Shown piece by piece: positions 23,463 to 34,970 of a DNA stretch of 64,000 nt (position 1 is its first letter; every line of letters starts with the position of its first letter). This DNA comes from Enoplolaimus lenunculus. Lineage: Eukaryota; Nematoda; Enoplea; Enoplida; Thoracostomopsidae. Location of the stretch: contig JASANG010002008.1 in the NCBI GenBank assembly GCA_030248215.1, positions 62,001 through 126,000 of the forward strand. The letters are read 5' to 3'. The notes beneath the pieces were generated by a model. The model searched no databases. It was not told where the DNA came from and was given only the letters and a program-made list of their open reading frames with translations. Made by a program: the position numbers and the translations under genes.

Positions 23463-23886
23463 CGGACAAATGGCCGCCAGACAAATGGCCGCCGGACAGA
23501 CGGCCGCCAGTCAAAAGGTCACCTGGACCAAAGGCGGTTCAGACAAAAGACCACCTCTACAAAAGACCGTCCGGACAAAATACCGCCAAGATAAAAGGCC
23601 ATCCGAACAAAAGGCCGCCTGGACAAAAGGCCATCCGTACAAAAGCCGCCTGGACAAAGGCCGTCCGGATAAAAGGCCGTCCGGACAAAACACCATCCGG
23701 ACAACAGTCGTCCGGACAAAAGGCCGTCCGGTCAAAAGGCCGTCCGGAGAAAAGGCCGTCCGGAGAAAAGGCCATCCGAACAAAAGGCCGCCTGGACAAA
23801 AGGCCGTCCGGTCAAAATGCCGTCCGGACAAGAGCCGTACGGACAAAACGTTTTCTGGATAAAAGACCGTCCGGATAAAAACATCC
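23463..23886. repeat. GGCCGTCCGGACAAAA minisatellite
   Basis: About 24 imperfect units of 16-18 bp with consensus near AAAAGGCCGTCCGGAC. The array begins with variants such as AAATGGCCGCCAGAC and decays to the right. Because the unit is GC-rich, lacks stops and is close to a multiple of three, several frames on both strands stay open for about 130 codons; I read these as by-products, not genes. A possible stray relative (ACCGCCGGACAAAATAG) lies near 25020. Confidence 0.85.
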
Positions 23887-25384
23887 AACGTGTCGACAAT
23901 ACGTCTGTGCAAAATCACTCGTTCCTTCTTCAGGTGTTATATTCACTGTTTAGATCATGTTCGTTCCCAGGATGCATAATTTGATATGCCCTAACAGTAT
24001 ATATTTTTACGCTATGGGCAGGGACAGGCGGTCTCGATATACGCAAATTGCCTTCACTCAGACACCCATCCGTGGCTATAAGAATTTTTGGAAGTTACAC
24101 TGTTTAGCTGCAAAGTAGATGTTACGTTTGATTTGGTGGGAATTCGGTTTCGATTTATGATTTATCGTACGAAATCGTTTGATCTACAATATGATTACTA
24201 GCGATTTTTAGGAATGGATAGTTTGTAAATGGTCAAAAACGTAAAAACAACCTGTATGTTTAGATTTTGGTTTCAACAATAAATAAAAATACAAAAAACA
24301 ATAAACAAATGCTCGCTATGAATTTGCATGGGTTTATATTGCTTATTCAAATCGCTCTACCTCCATTTAGAGAGTCATTGTTTGAGAGCCTATGGTTTAA
24401 TTCAATTTTGCCGTTTATCGATTATTTCATAATTTTAATCTCTACCACCACTTATGGACGCTAATTAGGCAAACAGTTTTTATTAATTCGAACTCAAAAT
24501 AGGGACCCCAGCATAGTTTTATGAAAATTTTTCAACCCCCTAAGAAGATGAGCTGGCTACGGTGCCTGGGCTGAGTGTAGAGCACGCTACGGTGGACACC
24601 CGAAAATTTCAAATTAGGGCACTTCGCGATGACCATAATATTTTCAAATCTTATACCGTTCACTACAGCAAGCATTACTCTCAGCGTATTTTTGTGCGGG
24701 CAAAGTAAACAAGTAGTTCAACGAATAAACTACTATTCCGATAATCACTTCAGATAGAATTGAGTGGTGTATTTACGTCGAAAATCTCCAACTTTAATAC
24801 CTTTTACGTAAATATTAGAGTTGCCAACGTTTGTAAAACTTAAAATCTATCTCATATAAGCAAACGCTGGTTAAAAATACCGGAACTAAAATATACAACG
24901 AATACAAGTTTTGACGCAAAACTAAAATTTGTGACGCAGCTACGAATTTAAGCTCGGGCCACCCGGTTGGTGGCCGAACAGAAGGTTCAGTTACAAGTGG
25001 CCACTGGCTAGACAGATGACCGCCGGACAAAATAGCCAGCTCTACCTGAGTTGCCTCATTTAAACTTTTAAAAAGGGTGTGGGAAACTGTTAAGTTCATT
25101 TTTTGTAGTCAATTTATATTTTTTACGAATAAATGCACGCAGCGGTTTTAAAGTTACAACACCTATCGCAAACTGATTGATGAATTCACGTTTGCCTTAG
25201 TTTAATTGGCCGATTGGCTGGATTCAGTGCTGAGCTAAATGTCTTAACTACTATACTAAATTTCACATAAAAATTACGATAGCAAAAAATATGAAACATT
25301 TTCCTTTATTACCGCGTAATTTTTTTGGCCTGAACGAAAGGGCCGAGATTTCTGTGGCCTTTGTGTTTATGCACTATATAAACT

Positions 25385-25622
25385 CCAGTGAGGTCATTTT
25401 AACTCAGAATGAGTTGACTGTACACGCAAGTGTGAGTTCGGATTTAAAGACTTTCAGAATTCCGAATCGATTGCATTCGTTCTGAGATAATTTTAATCAA
25501 CTCAAACCGAATTAAATCGGCTCTCGATGAGTTAATATTTACTGTTATTAACTCAGAAATAACCAGACACCACTAATTCTGTCTCGAACTTTATTAATCA
25601 ACTCATTTCAATTTACTGTGTG
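25385..25622. mobile_element. MITE with GAGTTGATT-type ends, copy 1
   Basis: Shares with 28421-28670 and 35173-35405 the phrases TTAACTCAGAATGAGTTGA, AATTCTGAATYGRTT and a right end TTAATCAACTCA...AATTTACTGTG. Ends are inverted repeats in the cleaner copies. Confidence 0.55.
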
Positions 25623-25792
25623 GCTACTTCAAATTAGCATTGTCTTGCGTATGCAAACCAGATGACAACACGCAAAAATACCGATCTTTAATACTTTGCA
25701 AATTTAAACCTTTTAGGCATTCACTAGAAATCAAAACTAACTTGGTTGATACATTAATGTAGGAAATGCTAATAAACTTAAATGTGTTTAAT

Positions 25793-25807
25793 ATTCTTTT
25801 ACTTTAG
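25793..25807 (+). promoter_or_regulatory. Acceptor-like site 9 bp upstream of the astacin start codon
   Basis: ATTCTTTTACTTTAG ends at 25807, nine bases before the ATG at 25817. This fits either the end of a 5'-UTR intron or a spliced-leader trans-splice site; sequence alone cannot decide. Confidence 0.5.
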
Positions 25808-25816
25808 AAATCAATA

Positions 25817-28800
25817 ATGTATTACTTATTAGTTCAACAATTCACGGCCTCTGTGATTATCATTATTACGAAATTAAGTTATGGCGCTCTTATTCAACCT
25901 ATTTATTCACCAAAAGATGTAAGTTATAGCAATATTTTCCTGCCGAAACAGCCAACCGGTGTAGATTTAAAATTTTTCAGTTTAATCAAGAAACTCCGCA
26001 AACATATGTGAAAAAAGAGGAATATACAGGATTCGGCATTGTATGCTTCCCTTACAGTCTTAGACTTGGGATCCAGGGGCTTAGGCTTACTTTTAACTAA
26101 AGGAATACTTAATTAATACCTTTGCCGAAGCCTAAACCTTAACATTAAATGTGGAGGAAGAACAATAGCCAAAGACTCATAAAACAGCCCAAGTTACTTT
26201 GACGGGCGTACCGTGTGTCTGCGGGACCGCAATATTGCAAGCTTAAGCGTTAGACTATTTTTTACTTAGGCTTAAGCTTAGTTTATACGCGTATCCTTAC
26301 GCGGAGGCTTAATGGGCTTGGACTTAAACTTAGGAATATGTATTATAATGAATCATACAATTCATGCTGAAACTAAGATTCTGGTTCGATTTTAGCTGGT
26401 CGATCGCACAATACCAGACGAACCTACTGAGTTATCAGATTCCGATTTTGCGTTGGTTGACGCTGGATTTATTGAGTTGAACATATCTCATCTAATGAGT
26501 CCAGAAGTTGCGTCGAAAGTTTCCGCAACCACACAAGGAGGCGACGGCGATCCAACGCTGAGAGCGAACAAATTCGAAGGCGACATCGACATACCGTGGT
26601 TGAAGCCGATTAAAAGTCCAATTAAAGGGTAAACGCAGTCTGTAGCCAAGGGGGACGCGGGGGGGTCACCCCTCTACGCAAAATTGTGCCCGTCCCTAGA
26701 AAATTTTCAACCTTGCTTGCAAGTCAACGAAAGCCCTTATATGCATCTACTGAAAATTTTTTACGCCTCCCTAGCAAGGTGAGCTGGCTACCGGCCGGGG
26801 TAAACATTTGATTTTGAGATGCGTTTCAGATAATTGTCATACTAGGTGTTGTAGTGCCGAAGAAATATAAAAGTATATCTGACGAAAATTGTAAAAAAAT
26901 GTTTCGAGAAATAAAATTTATTTTCTTCCCTAAAAATCCAAAAACAGTTATCCAAACCCACTGAACCAGCGTACCGTGTTGAAGCAAACTATTACTTTTT
27001 GCGTTTTCAGAGCTGCCCTGGCAAGAAACGCAGTTCGACATCCTCATCAATTGTGGCCAAACAAACAAGTGCCATACGTGATATCAAGTCGGTAAGCATC
27101 AAAGTGCAACCGGGTGTGAAAATCCCGTCTTCACAGACCCGAAGTCGGAGGTCAACAAATTTTGCAGGAGCCGGTGCCACACATGAGGCTGGAGGTGAAA
27201 CAAAATTAGGTAATAAATTATATGTGTGCAATTTGCTAATTTCAACTATTTTGCTATAAAACTTTGAAATTGTAGCAAAAGTTTCATACTGAAAAATCTG
27301 CACAACTGAAGTCTTTAACAGCAGCCCGCTAGTTGCAAACAAGCGAATCGATTGTCACACAACTTTTATAGTACCACGAAAAAATTTCACAACCAAAATT
27401 GTCAGAACTTCTGGCTAAAACTTTATCGAAGCCGGAGGTCGATTTGCTGGTCGAGCCAGAGGCAGATCTCCAAATGTGCCCTGGTATGAATGAATCAAAT
27501 ACACGTCCACAGATAATTGCTAATATTAGCAAATTAAAGATAGTAAACTGAAAATCTGTCGCTTAACTTTTTATCACATGAATATTTTCTATTTCATCTG
27601 AGACCTACTTTTATGCTAGGATTCCAACTCTAGTGACTGGAGTGGGAGGCGTTTGCCATCACCACTCAGCTATAGGAGCTTGGCGCTCGAGCCCGAGGGG
27701 GCTCTCACATCTTGGGGTAATTTAGTACTATGTATACGTGTTGCAATTATTAAACACTAAGATATCGGCTTCGACCAGGATGTAGCTGGATATCCGTTTT
27801 CTTTTTCCGTTTGCGTTATATCTGTTTATACCCTGGCTTCGACTCAAGCGAAAGGTTAGGTTTCACTGTAAAAATAACCTTAGAGTTCGGAATAAACATA
27901 CTCGAATTTTCTGACTGTGTTGGACCGCTCCACAGAACACCAGGTAAAACTACGGGTGTCAGGAAAGCGCCAAGGGGCTAGCCAAAATTTGATTTCGGAA
28001 ATTAATAACCTAAACCTAAGAGTGAGAATGAGCATATTCTTAAGCCTGAGCCTAAGCCTAAGCCTAAGCCTAAGCCTAAGCCAAGCAAAGAAGTTAGTGT
28101 AAAACTTAAGCTTTTACTCTATTCTAGTCCCACAAAAAACTCTCCCTCTGATCTTTACATAGGCAACATTATACACAAGAAAAACTGCACAACATATCAA
28201 CATAAGCTTGAAGTTTCAGCTACGGGCGATATTCACGGGCAGTATTGGCGACAGCGATGCGTAAATACCACCAACAGTCGTGTGTACGGTTTGTGCCTCG
28301 CCAAAGCTATCATACGGATTACATTTATATTTTCCCGGACGATGGATGCTATTCAATTGTCGGACGCGCTAGTGGCAGACAGTCAGTATCAATCGATGAA
28401 GGATGTCTTCAGGTACTTCACTGTAAATTTCAGTGAGTTGATTTTAACACAGAATGAGTGTAATCAAGTCAGAGGTCTGAGCTCTGAATTAGGTCATTCA
28501 GAACTCAGAATTCTGAATTGGTTGAACTCATTATGAGTTTAATTAATCAAGTAACCCAAAAATAAATCGGCTTAGAGTGAGCTAATGTTTACTGTTATTT
28601 ACTCAGAAATATGCAGAAACAGCCAATTCTCTCTCTGCGTTGATTAATCAACTCATAAGAATTTAATGTGTTCAACAAAAAAGTGCTTTCATTTTCCTCT
28701 CAAGTAGCATAAGTATTAGAATTTATGTCATCTTAAGCCTAAGCCTAAACCATGAACCAATCGATTGATGAAAGGCGTCTTCAGTCAGGTACCCGGCCAG

Positions 28801-31800
28801 AGAATTTTAATTCTTGCGACATGTGCCCGTATTTTCAAATGAAAGCAACAACCTGTCACCAGATTGGTAAAAGGCGTGTTACTTTTTTGAATCAGTTCAA
28901 AAGGCGGCGACCGTCGGATTTTAGCAAATTTTAAGGATTGGATTTTATTTTGAGGTCCGAAAACTGCGCGGGTTCGTAATTTGAATATACACTCAAAATA
29001 ATATTTTTGATATTTAAGAAAAAATTTCTTACATTTATGAAATATAATTAGCAAGATGCACTTGAAAAGTATTTCTGTTATAACACAAAAGTATTTCTGT
29101 TATAACAGGAAAGTTTTCAAAAAAGTTTTGAAATAAAGTCTGAAAGTAAACGTTTTCCAGTTATTTTTAGAAAAATTGTCTTAAATATCAGAAAAACTTT
29201 TCAGATGAATAAATTCAGAAATACTTTTTTGTGAGTATATATATCGTTAACTGGTGATACGCGATATAGAGCCATTTGAGAGATAGGCTGTAGTATAAGC
29301 AAGCATTTAATAAACAGTGCCCAGGTGTAACAAAAAGCGAAGGCCAACAGACAGACTATATTGATTGATAAAGGATGTGTTGAGGTACTCGCTGGGGTCG
29401 ATCATCCAAACGGATTTAGAGCGAGCCGATCACAAAAGCCAAATTTATCAGGGTTCCATTGGAAATTCTAATTCATTTTAGTATGATTTGCCCTATATAT
29501 ATATACTTCTGTTCACATCTTAAAAATCACGGCCACTGTACAGAACAGGGTCATTTCAGCAGTACAAGCATATTTGAAGGCCTAAGCCTGAGCTTAAGCC
29601 TAAGCGCAAGAACGAGCTTATACCAAAACCTAAACAAAAAATTTGTCTAAAGCTTAAGTTTACTCTATTGCAGTCCCACAGAAAACGTTTCGCCCCTCGT
29701 CTTTACGTAGGCCAGAATCACAATGGCTTCCGTTTGCTAAAACATTTTTCACGCTATATGCTAAACATTAAATTAATATACCGACCTGAAATAAAGTTTT
29801 GCTTGCGCCCCTGCTTTTAAGCAGTTAGCAATCATAGAGGACGTTTATTTAGTTGCAAAAAACTTATATTCTGCAAAATAGACAAAGTGTGACCGGATAC
29901 TGGTTAATTCCGGTGAAAGCGTATTTTAGTTCCAGGAACTGTTTTATGAATGAAATCAAAATAATTTATTACAGGTAGGCACAGTCATTCACGAATTGCT
30001 TCATTCAATTGGATTTTTCCACGAACAAAGTCGAGCGGATCGCGATGAATGGATCGACGTCATTGAAGACAATATACGTGAAGGTGCCGAAGACCAGTTC
30101 GCCAAATACTCACGAAGCAGTATGCAGTATTTGGGAGTTGAGTACGACTACAATAGCATTATGCATTATGGGCCTTATGCGTTCTCAAAACGACCCTACA
30201 CGTAAGCACCGTGATCCATTGGCGTAGACAGGATTTGAGTTTACAAGGGTTACTCGAATAGTGCATGAGCAACTTAGCGCAATCCTGTATTTGCAAAAGT
30301 ATACTACACATAATGCGCAGGTTTTAACCAAAATTGTCACAAGACGACGACCCTCGAATTTATATACGAGACTGAAGCTGTTTATACAAAACGGGACCGG
30401 TGATAATAAATGCCGCTGAGTCGAAAATATCGGGTAAAGTCTAAAGATAGAGAAATATCCGATGCACATTTATTTTTTACTCTGAATGCGAGAGTCTACC
30501 CGTCAAGCTGTATTTATTCATTTATTTATTTATTTATTTATTCATTTATTTATTTATTTATTTATTCATTTATTCATTCATTCATTTATTTATTTATTTA
30601 TTGATTTATTTATTTATTCATTTATTTATTTATTCGTTTATTTATTTATGTATTTATTTATTTATTTAATGACGCATTAATTATTTCCGCAGGATCAACG
30701 GAAAAACCATTCGAGCACTTAAACCAGGAGGAGACAAAATGGGCCAGCGTTCGCATTTATCACCAAAAGATTTGGAAAAGTTGAACAAACTCTACCGATG
30801 CACTGAAGCTGACATCCTGGCAAATAGAAATCGTCCAGGTACAACGCATTGCCAGGGTGTAATCGGATTCTAAAAATAAACCGGAAACGGATAGTGATCA
30901 AAATATTAACGGAAACGGATATTGAAGTATAAAAGTTTCAAAGATGTTTTATTTTTCTGCCACCACAATTCATGCATGCCAATATTCACGGGGTTTGGTA
31001 AAATTTCAAAGAAAAATGGCGGATGCAGAGAAATTTTTATAAATTCTGGATGAATTTCGTAATTTTTCTTTTATATCGAACAATTACATCCAGATCGCAA
31101 TCGAAGGGGAAAAATACCTGAGCTATAGCCGGAGGTAAAAGCCGGAGGTGAGGCGAAATAAGGTAGTTAAAGTGGTATTTTATTTGTTTTTTTTCAGCAA
31201 ATATCTGTAAAGTGTTGTAAAAAATAATTCAGTTTTACGCTCATTTTGTAATACGAAATTTCGGCCATTTTTCTCCAATTTGTGACAAAAGTTAAATGAA
31301 ACGCGCCAAATCAATAAAGTTTGTAAAACTATGCCAAATTTCACTACCAAAATTGTCGACCGGGAGGTCAATTTTCTATCGGAGCCGGAGGAAGAACTGC
31401 AGTTGTAGCCTGATTACAGCATATCTGTAATTAAAAATTGCGAGATATAAAATTTTACTTGGAGGGACAAAATTGTTCATCACTACGCCTGCTCCCCCGT
31501 TCACTCCGGCTACGAGCATGTCATTATTGCAGATAACACTATCAGCACCATTTACGGCCGGAAAATACGCCCAGGAGAACGCTGTGAAAACAAAGGCTGG
31601 TTCTGTGCTGCTCGCGAACTCATATGGACGTGCCGCGATCGAGACGTCGCCGAAGATTGTGAGAAAAAATGCGGGTTTTGCATTTCCAATTTGATTCGAG
31701 AAACCACTGTCAATACTGGCGATAACAGTTCCGGCGGCAAAGGAACAGGGAAGGTGGTGACTCCTGTGAGTGAATGCGCTGACCGAAGGAACAAGTGTGC

Positions 31801-31888
31801 CAAATGGGCCATCTCGGGTCGTTGTAGATCTCACGCCGCGTATATGGGACATCATTGTCCGAAATCGTGCTCAGTTTGTGTCGAATGA
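25817..31888 (+). CDS. Astacin-family metalloprotease with two ShKT domains, 7 exons
   Basis: Secreted zinc endopeptidase of the astacin (M12A) family, 445 aa. Exons: 25817-25918, 26396-26628, 27011-27091, 28220-28412, 29975-30201, 30693-30838, 31533-31888; all GT-AG, phases consistent, sum 1338 nt. Residues 1-23 look like a signal peptide (VIIIITKLSYG). The prodomain carries the FEGDI motif (94-98), whose Asp caps the zinc. The catalytic domain starts near ARNAV (116-120). The zinc motif is HELLHSIGFFHEQSRADRD (209-227), with His209, Glu210, His213 and His219; the Met-turn is SIMHY (Met266, Tyr268). Two six-cysteine ShKT modules lie at 345-377 and 409-443. This layout is typical of nematode NAS-type astacins but occurs in other invertebrates. 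All catalytic residues are present. AATAAA lies near 32090. Confidence 0.95.
26186..26340. mobile_element. Telomere-core MITE, incomplete
   Basis: Starts AGCCCAAGTTACTTTGACGG, resembling the family's left end, then runs through TTAGGCTTAAGCTTAG-type repeats. No matching right end or target duplication was found. It lies in astacin intron 1. Confidence 0.45.
26641..26793. mobile_element. Small MITE with GTGAGCTGGCTAC end
   Basis: Inverted relative of 20558-20700: starts TAGCCAAGGGGGACGCGGG, contains AGAAAATTTTCAACCTTGC, ends AAGGTGAGCTGGCTAC. It lies in astacin intron 2, just after the exon 2 donor. Confidence 0.5.
27567..27765. mobile_element. piggyBac-like MITE, right end missing
   Basis: TTAA at 27563-27566, then a diverged left end and the same tRNA-like internal segment as 21899-22161, continuing to TTGCAATTATTAAACAC; the right terminal repeat is absent. 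Located in astacin intron 3. Confidence 0.6.
28015..28165. mobile_element. Telomere-core MITE fragment with perfect CCTAAG array
   Basis: Contains five perfect CCTAAG units (28051-28080) and ends TCTGATCTTTACATAGGC, like the right end of 29531-29713. I cannot see its left end. In astacin intron 3, about 55 bp before exon 4. Confidence 0.6.
28421..28670. mobile_element. MITE with GAGTTGATT-type ends, beside a splice donor
   Basis: Left end CACTGTAAATTTCAGTGAGT and right end ATCAACTCATAAGAATTTAA are inverted repeats. The left end begins about 7 bp inside astacin intron 4 (exon 4 ends at 28412, donor GTACTT). The element carries its own TTTCAG just inside its left end. Confidence 0.65.
28991..29236. 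mobile_element. MITE with CACTCAAAATAATATTT ends
   Basis: Left end CACTCAAAATAATATTTTTG and right end TCAGAAATACTTTTTTGTGAG are inverted repeats, flanked by TATA-rich sequence consistent with a TA target. Same family as 21342-21581. In astacin intron 4. Confidence 0.65.
29531..29713. mobile_element. Telomere-core MITE with near-perfect 8-bp target duplication
   Basis: Begins GGCCACTGTACAGAACAGGG and ends CTCGTCTTTACGTAGGCC. Flanks AAAATCAC and AGAATCAC agree at 7 of 8 positions. Core has CCTAAGCCTGAGCTTAAGCC. In astacin intron 4. Confidence 0.75.
30513..30669. repeat. (TTTA)n / (TTCA)n microsatellite
   Basis: Almost 160 bp of TTTA units with scattered TTCA variants, ending about 23 bp before the acceptor of astacin exon 6 (30693). 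It supplies the T-rich stretch ahead of that acceptor. Apparent FIYLFIYL frames here are repeat artefacts. Confidence 0.95.
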
Positions 31889-32124
31889 ATACAATTCGAC
31901 CAAATTCAATACCAACATTCCAACAGAACATTTAAACTGTAAATATAACAGGTTTTACTTCAATGAAGTTTACTATGCACCAAGTGGTTCTGAGCATCTC
32001 CACTGGATGTGAAAGTATCATATTTCTGAAGAATCAAGTCTGAAACGAGAGTGTATGTTTAGGCGAAATTCCCATTTTTGTATGGTTTTAATAAATAAAA
32101 TCGTCTTGAACACATAAAACGTCT

Positions 32125-32394
32125 GGCCTATGTTACTTTAAGGGGCGTAACAGTAGATTAAGCATATTATTATGCCAGCCGATGTATAGAACGGGCCGAA
32201 TCGTTTTCCAGAGGGGCTGTAGTGGAGTCAGTTTAAGCTTTAGACTAATTTTTTGCTTAGGCTTATACGTAGGCATAGGCTCATCCATAACACCTGTTCT
32301 ATATGGGCCACTAAGCCTTTGCCTTTCAAAAATCTAAACTTACTCTTTTATAAACCTACCAGAAATCTGGACGCTCCTTAAAGTAACACGGGCC
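32125..32394. mobile_element. Telomere-core MITE with perfect 8-bp target duplication
   Basis: Begins GGCCTATGTTACTTTAAGGG, ends CCTTAAAGTAACACGGGCC. AAACGTCT flanks both sides (32117-32124 and 32395-32402). A second element with GTATAGAACGGG / CTGTTCTATATGGGCC ends appears nested inside (about 32180-32310) and carries the TTAGGC-like repeats. Confidence 0.8.
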
Positions 32395-33619
32395 AAACGT
32401 CTGGTACTCGGCACTAGAACGCGGCCAAACCCACTAGCAGTGGGCAAATGAATCGTACAGGAAGCCGGGTGTAAACAGATTGTAAAAATATATAAGTAAC
32501 GGAAATGAATAGTGAATAGTTTGACATTAATATTGTGATATAGCCCTTTATGGATTAAACAATTCAAATTTTACTCCATGATTATATAAATTTCACTAAC
32601 CGATATTTATAAACCGTAATTGAAGAGACCATATAGAAAACGCAGCAGTATTTTCACTCAAACAGGTGAAAGAATTGGAGGCGCCGATAGTTAAGGTCCT
32701 ACTATAACCACTTTAAGTCACTCACAGTTACCGCTTGTAGGTTGCACAAATAAAGTCCACACTGTTCTACTGGGACGGTATGGACGTCTATACCGTCTAC
32801 CAGACTTACGATTTGTCCACTAATGACATAGCTAATAAGCGGACATTATGAGTTTAGCTCAAGGGTGTGAGGACAAAATTTATGTGCCAATAACGATGTA
32901 GCTTACTCAAGTTTTAAATGATAGTTCTTAAATATTCCATATATTTTAAAAGTAGATAATACACAAGAAATCATTTAAAATGTTTGTAAAAGTTCAGTTC
33001 TGAGCTGCACTGGGGTATATCTGGCATCAGGGCTCAAAAACGATTGAATTTCTAAAGAAAGGCTACTGCAATATTTGGGATTTTCGCAGTTCGCGGTTCC
33101 GTCATGCGTTTCACATCGGCTACAACATAATGCAACTTTAATCAATTTGAAAATTTTAGTATTGTATAAGTTACATAGAAACACTAAGCCGGACATACAT
33201 TTAGTAATATCGATAGCTATGTGAACAGTTTTCGCTCCGAACAACAGTATCAAAATGTTCGCTTTTATAGTTCAACTAGTGGCGGACATTTTAAGTTAGT
33301 TAACTATGCTGCAGGACGTTCTGTGTGCGTAGAGTAAAGTTTGTAACGTGTGACTGAAATTAATGTTTAAGAACGAAATGATTCAGCCGAATTCTACACG
33401 TTTGGTGCGCAAACGCACAACAATGCGTTGGCAGCTATTTGTTTTAGCAGCTTGTTTAAAGAATCTTATTAATGAAAACCTAGAAAATTGCATCAAAGTT
33501 GCAAAGAATCCCAATCAGCAGAAAATTGACTTTCAGCTCCGGTGTTTTTGCCCGAGGTTCCGGTAATTTCGGCAGTGAAATTTTGCATATATAATTTTAT
33601 AAAATACATTTGGTTGGTA

Positions 33620-33821
33620 CTGTAGTGACCCGAATAAGAGGGGGACTGATATTTATTTGGCCTCTCCAGAGGGAACCCCCCTTGTTATTCGATTACGGAC
33701 TGTTACTTATTTTTAACCCACGCTCCGCCGCCCTTCGTTACTGATATATCCGGTACTGCATTGATTCGGACCCAAAATGGGGACCCCCCTTATTACCCCC
33801 CTCTTATTCGGGTCAATACAG
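33620..33821. mobile_element. Tc1/mariner-like MITE, complete copy
   Basis: Ends CTGTAGTGACCCGAATAAGA and the inverse of CTGTATTGACCCGAATAAGA, each bordered by TA (33618-33619 and 33822-33823). About 200 bp, non-coding. The interrupted copy is at 501-1286. Confidence 0.8.
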
Positions 33822-34189
33822 TACGTTTCGTGTTAACTTTTGGTATAATTTCCAGTTAAAAATTGCCGATATTTCGCAAAAAACACGTTACACGTGTTTG
33901 CTAAAATTAGCAAATTAAACATCATTTTAACTAAATAATTTCGTCTCACCTCCGGTTTCAACTCTGGCTCCAGCAACTTTTGTTGACCTCCAGCTCCGGT
34001 GCTTTCCATCTCCGGTTGAACCCTGCCAGTCAACAATGCAATTTCGGCCCAAATAGAAGCGTGCCCAAAAAAGTTAAACCTAGATTGTAAAACGGAACTA
34101 AATTACGCTTGTATGGTATAACCGAAACAGGAAATTTATACCGAAAATAGAAATTTTGAGAGCCCATATACTTTTTACATACTGAGTCT

Positions 34190-34367
34190 GGCCCATGTTA
34201 CTTTAAGGGGCGTAAAGGTTTCTGGTGAGTCTATAAAAGAGTGGGTTTAGATTCTAGATTACATTTTTTGCTTAGGCTTAGAAACACATTTTTGCAACGC
34301 TTAGGATTAGGCTTAGACTTAGAAATACGCTTAATCCACTGTTACGCCCCTAAAAGTAACATTGGCC
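34190..34367. mobile_element. Telomere-core MITE, best-preserved copy
   Basis: Ends GGCCCATGTTACTTTAAGGG and CCCCTAAAAGTAACATTGGCC form about 25 bp of inverted repeat. CTGAGTCT flanks both sides (34182-34189 and 34368-34375), a perfect 8-bp target duplication of the hAT type. The interior is TTAGGCTTAG-like repeat with no open frame. Confidence 0.85.
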
Positions 34368-34970
34368 CTGAGTCTTATATATGAACCTAATGAATATGCG
34401 GAAGGTCAATAATCTGTTTTTGCGTGCATTAATGATAATTTCCGCGTGTAACGCGCACTGAGAATTGATATAATACCAAAATTGCAGAAATTGCATACAA
34501 ATTTCGCACACAACTGCAAATTATACAGGTTAGAGAAAACATAACAAAACATATACGATTCCGACTCCGGTTATATATACCTAAAATCCGAATGAGAATA
34601 ACAACTGGATTTGAATCGGAAATCTTATCGGAATTGCGTTTGCACAAAACCTAGAAAGCAAATACTAAGCAGGAAGCCTAATCCTACGCCTCACAATCTT
34701 TAAGCCCGCCATACTCTATGTAATACTGCGTGAGCAGTTACCTACATACAATGAACATTTAACCGTCTATTAATGTTTCATTAACTCATGAATTGACTTA
34801 CCGATATTTACAGATACCTTAAAAAACCAAAAATTGTTTCAAATGAAATCGAATGTAAAAAATTAATACTAAAACAGAAGATAAGTAAGTATACGAAAAC
34901 AGTTTTATAAGTTAAACGAACCGCGTACAATAAAAATTAAAACAATAAAATGATCACAGATTAAAGAAAC

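Larger units (their letters stand above)
15994..25806. other. Repeat-dense intergenic region, no gene seen
   Basis: Between the divergent LDB (minus) and astacin (plus) genes. I find no exon with a recognisable domain. Contents: paired minus-strand SINEs (16403-16900); hairpin array (17660-17807); a small MITE near 19379-19465 with a relative near 22655-22755; a MITE at about 20558-20700; telomere-core MITEs at 20932-21113 and 22833-22989; a MITE with CACTCAAAATAA ends (two pieces, 21213-21581); a TTAA MITE (21899-22161); a minisatellite (23463-23886); and a GAGTTGATT MITE (about 25385-25620). The LDB promoter should lie just right of 15960, but I see no clear TATA box. Confidence 0.6.

Noticed and set aside
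23470-23918. Frames of 130-135 codons on both strands
   Set aside because: They are translations of a short tandem repeat in several frames and carry no start context or domain.
30410-30680. Frames coding FIYLFIYL repeats
   Set aside because: They arise from the TTTA microsatellite in an astacin intron.
31533-31888. A peptide toxin gene, because of the two ShKT modules
   Set aside because: The modules are spliced in frame to an astacin catalytic domain and are ordinary accessory domains of such proteases.
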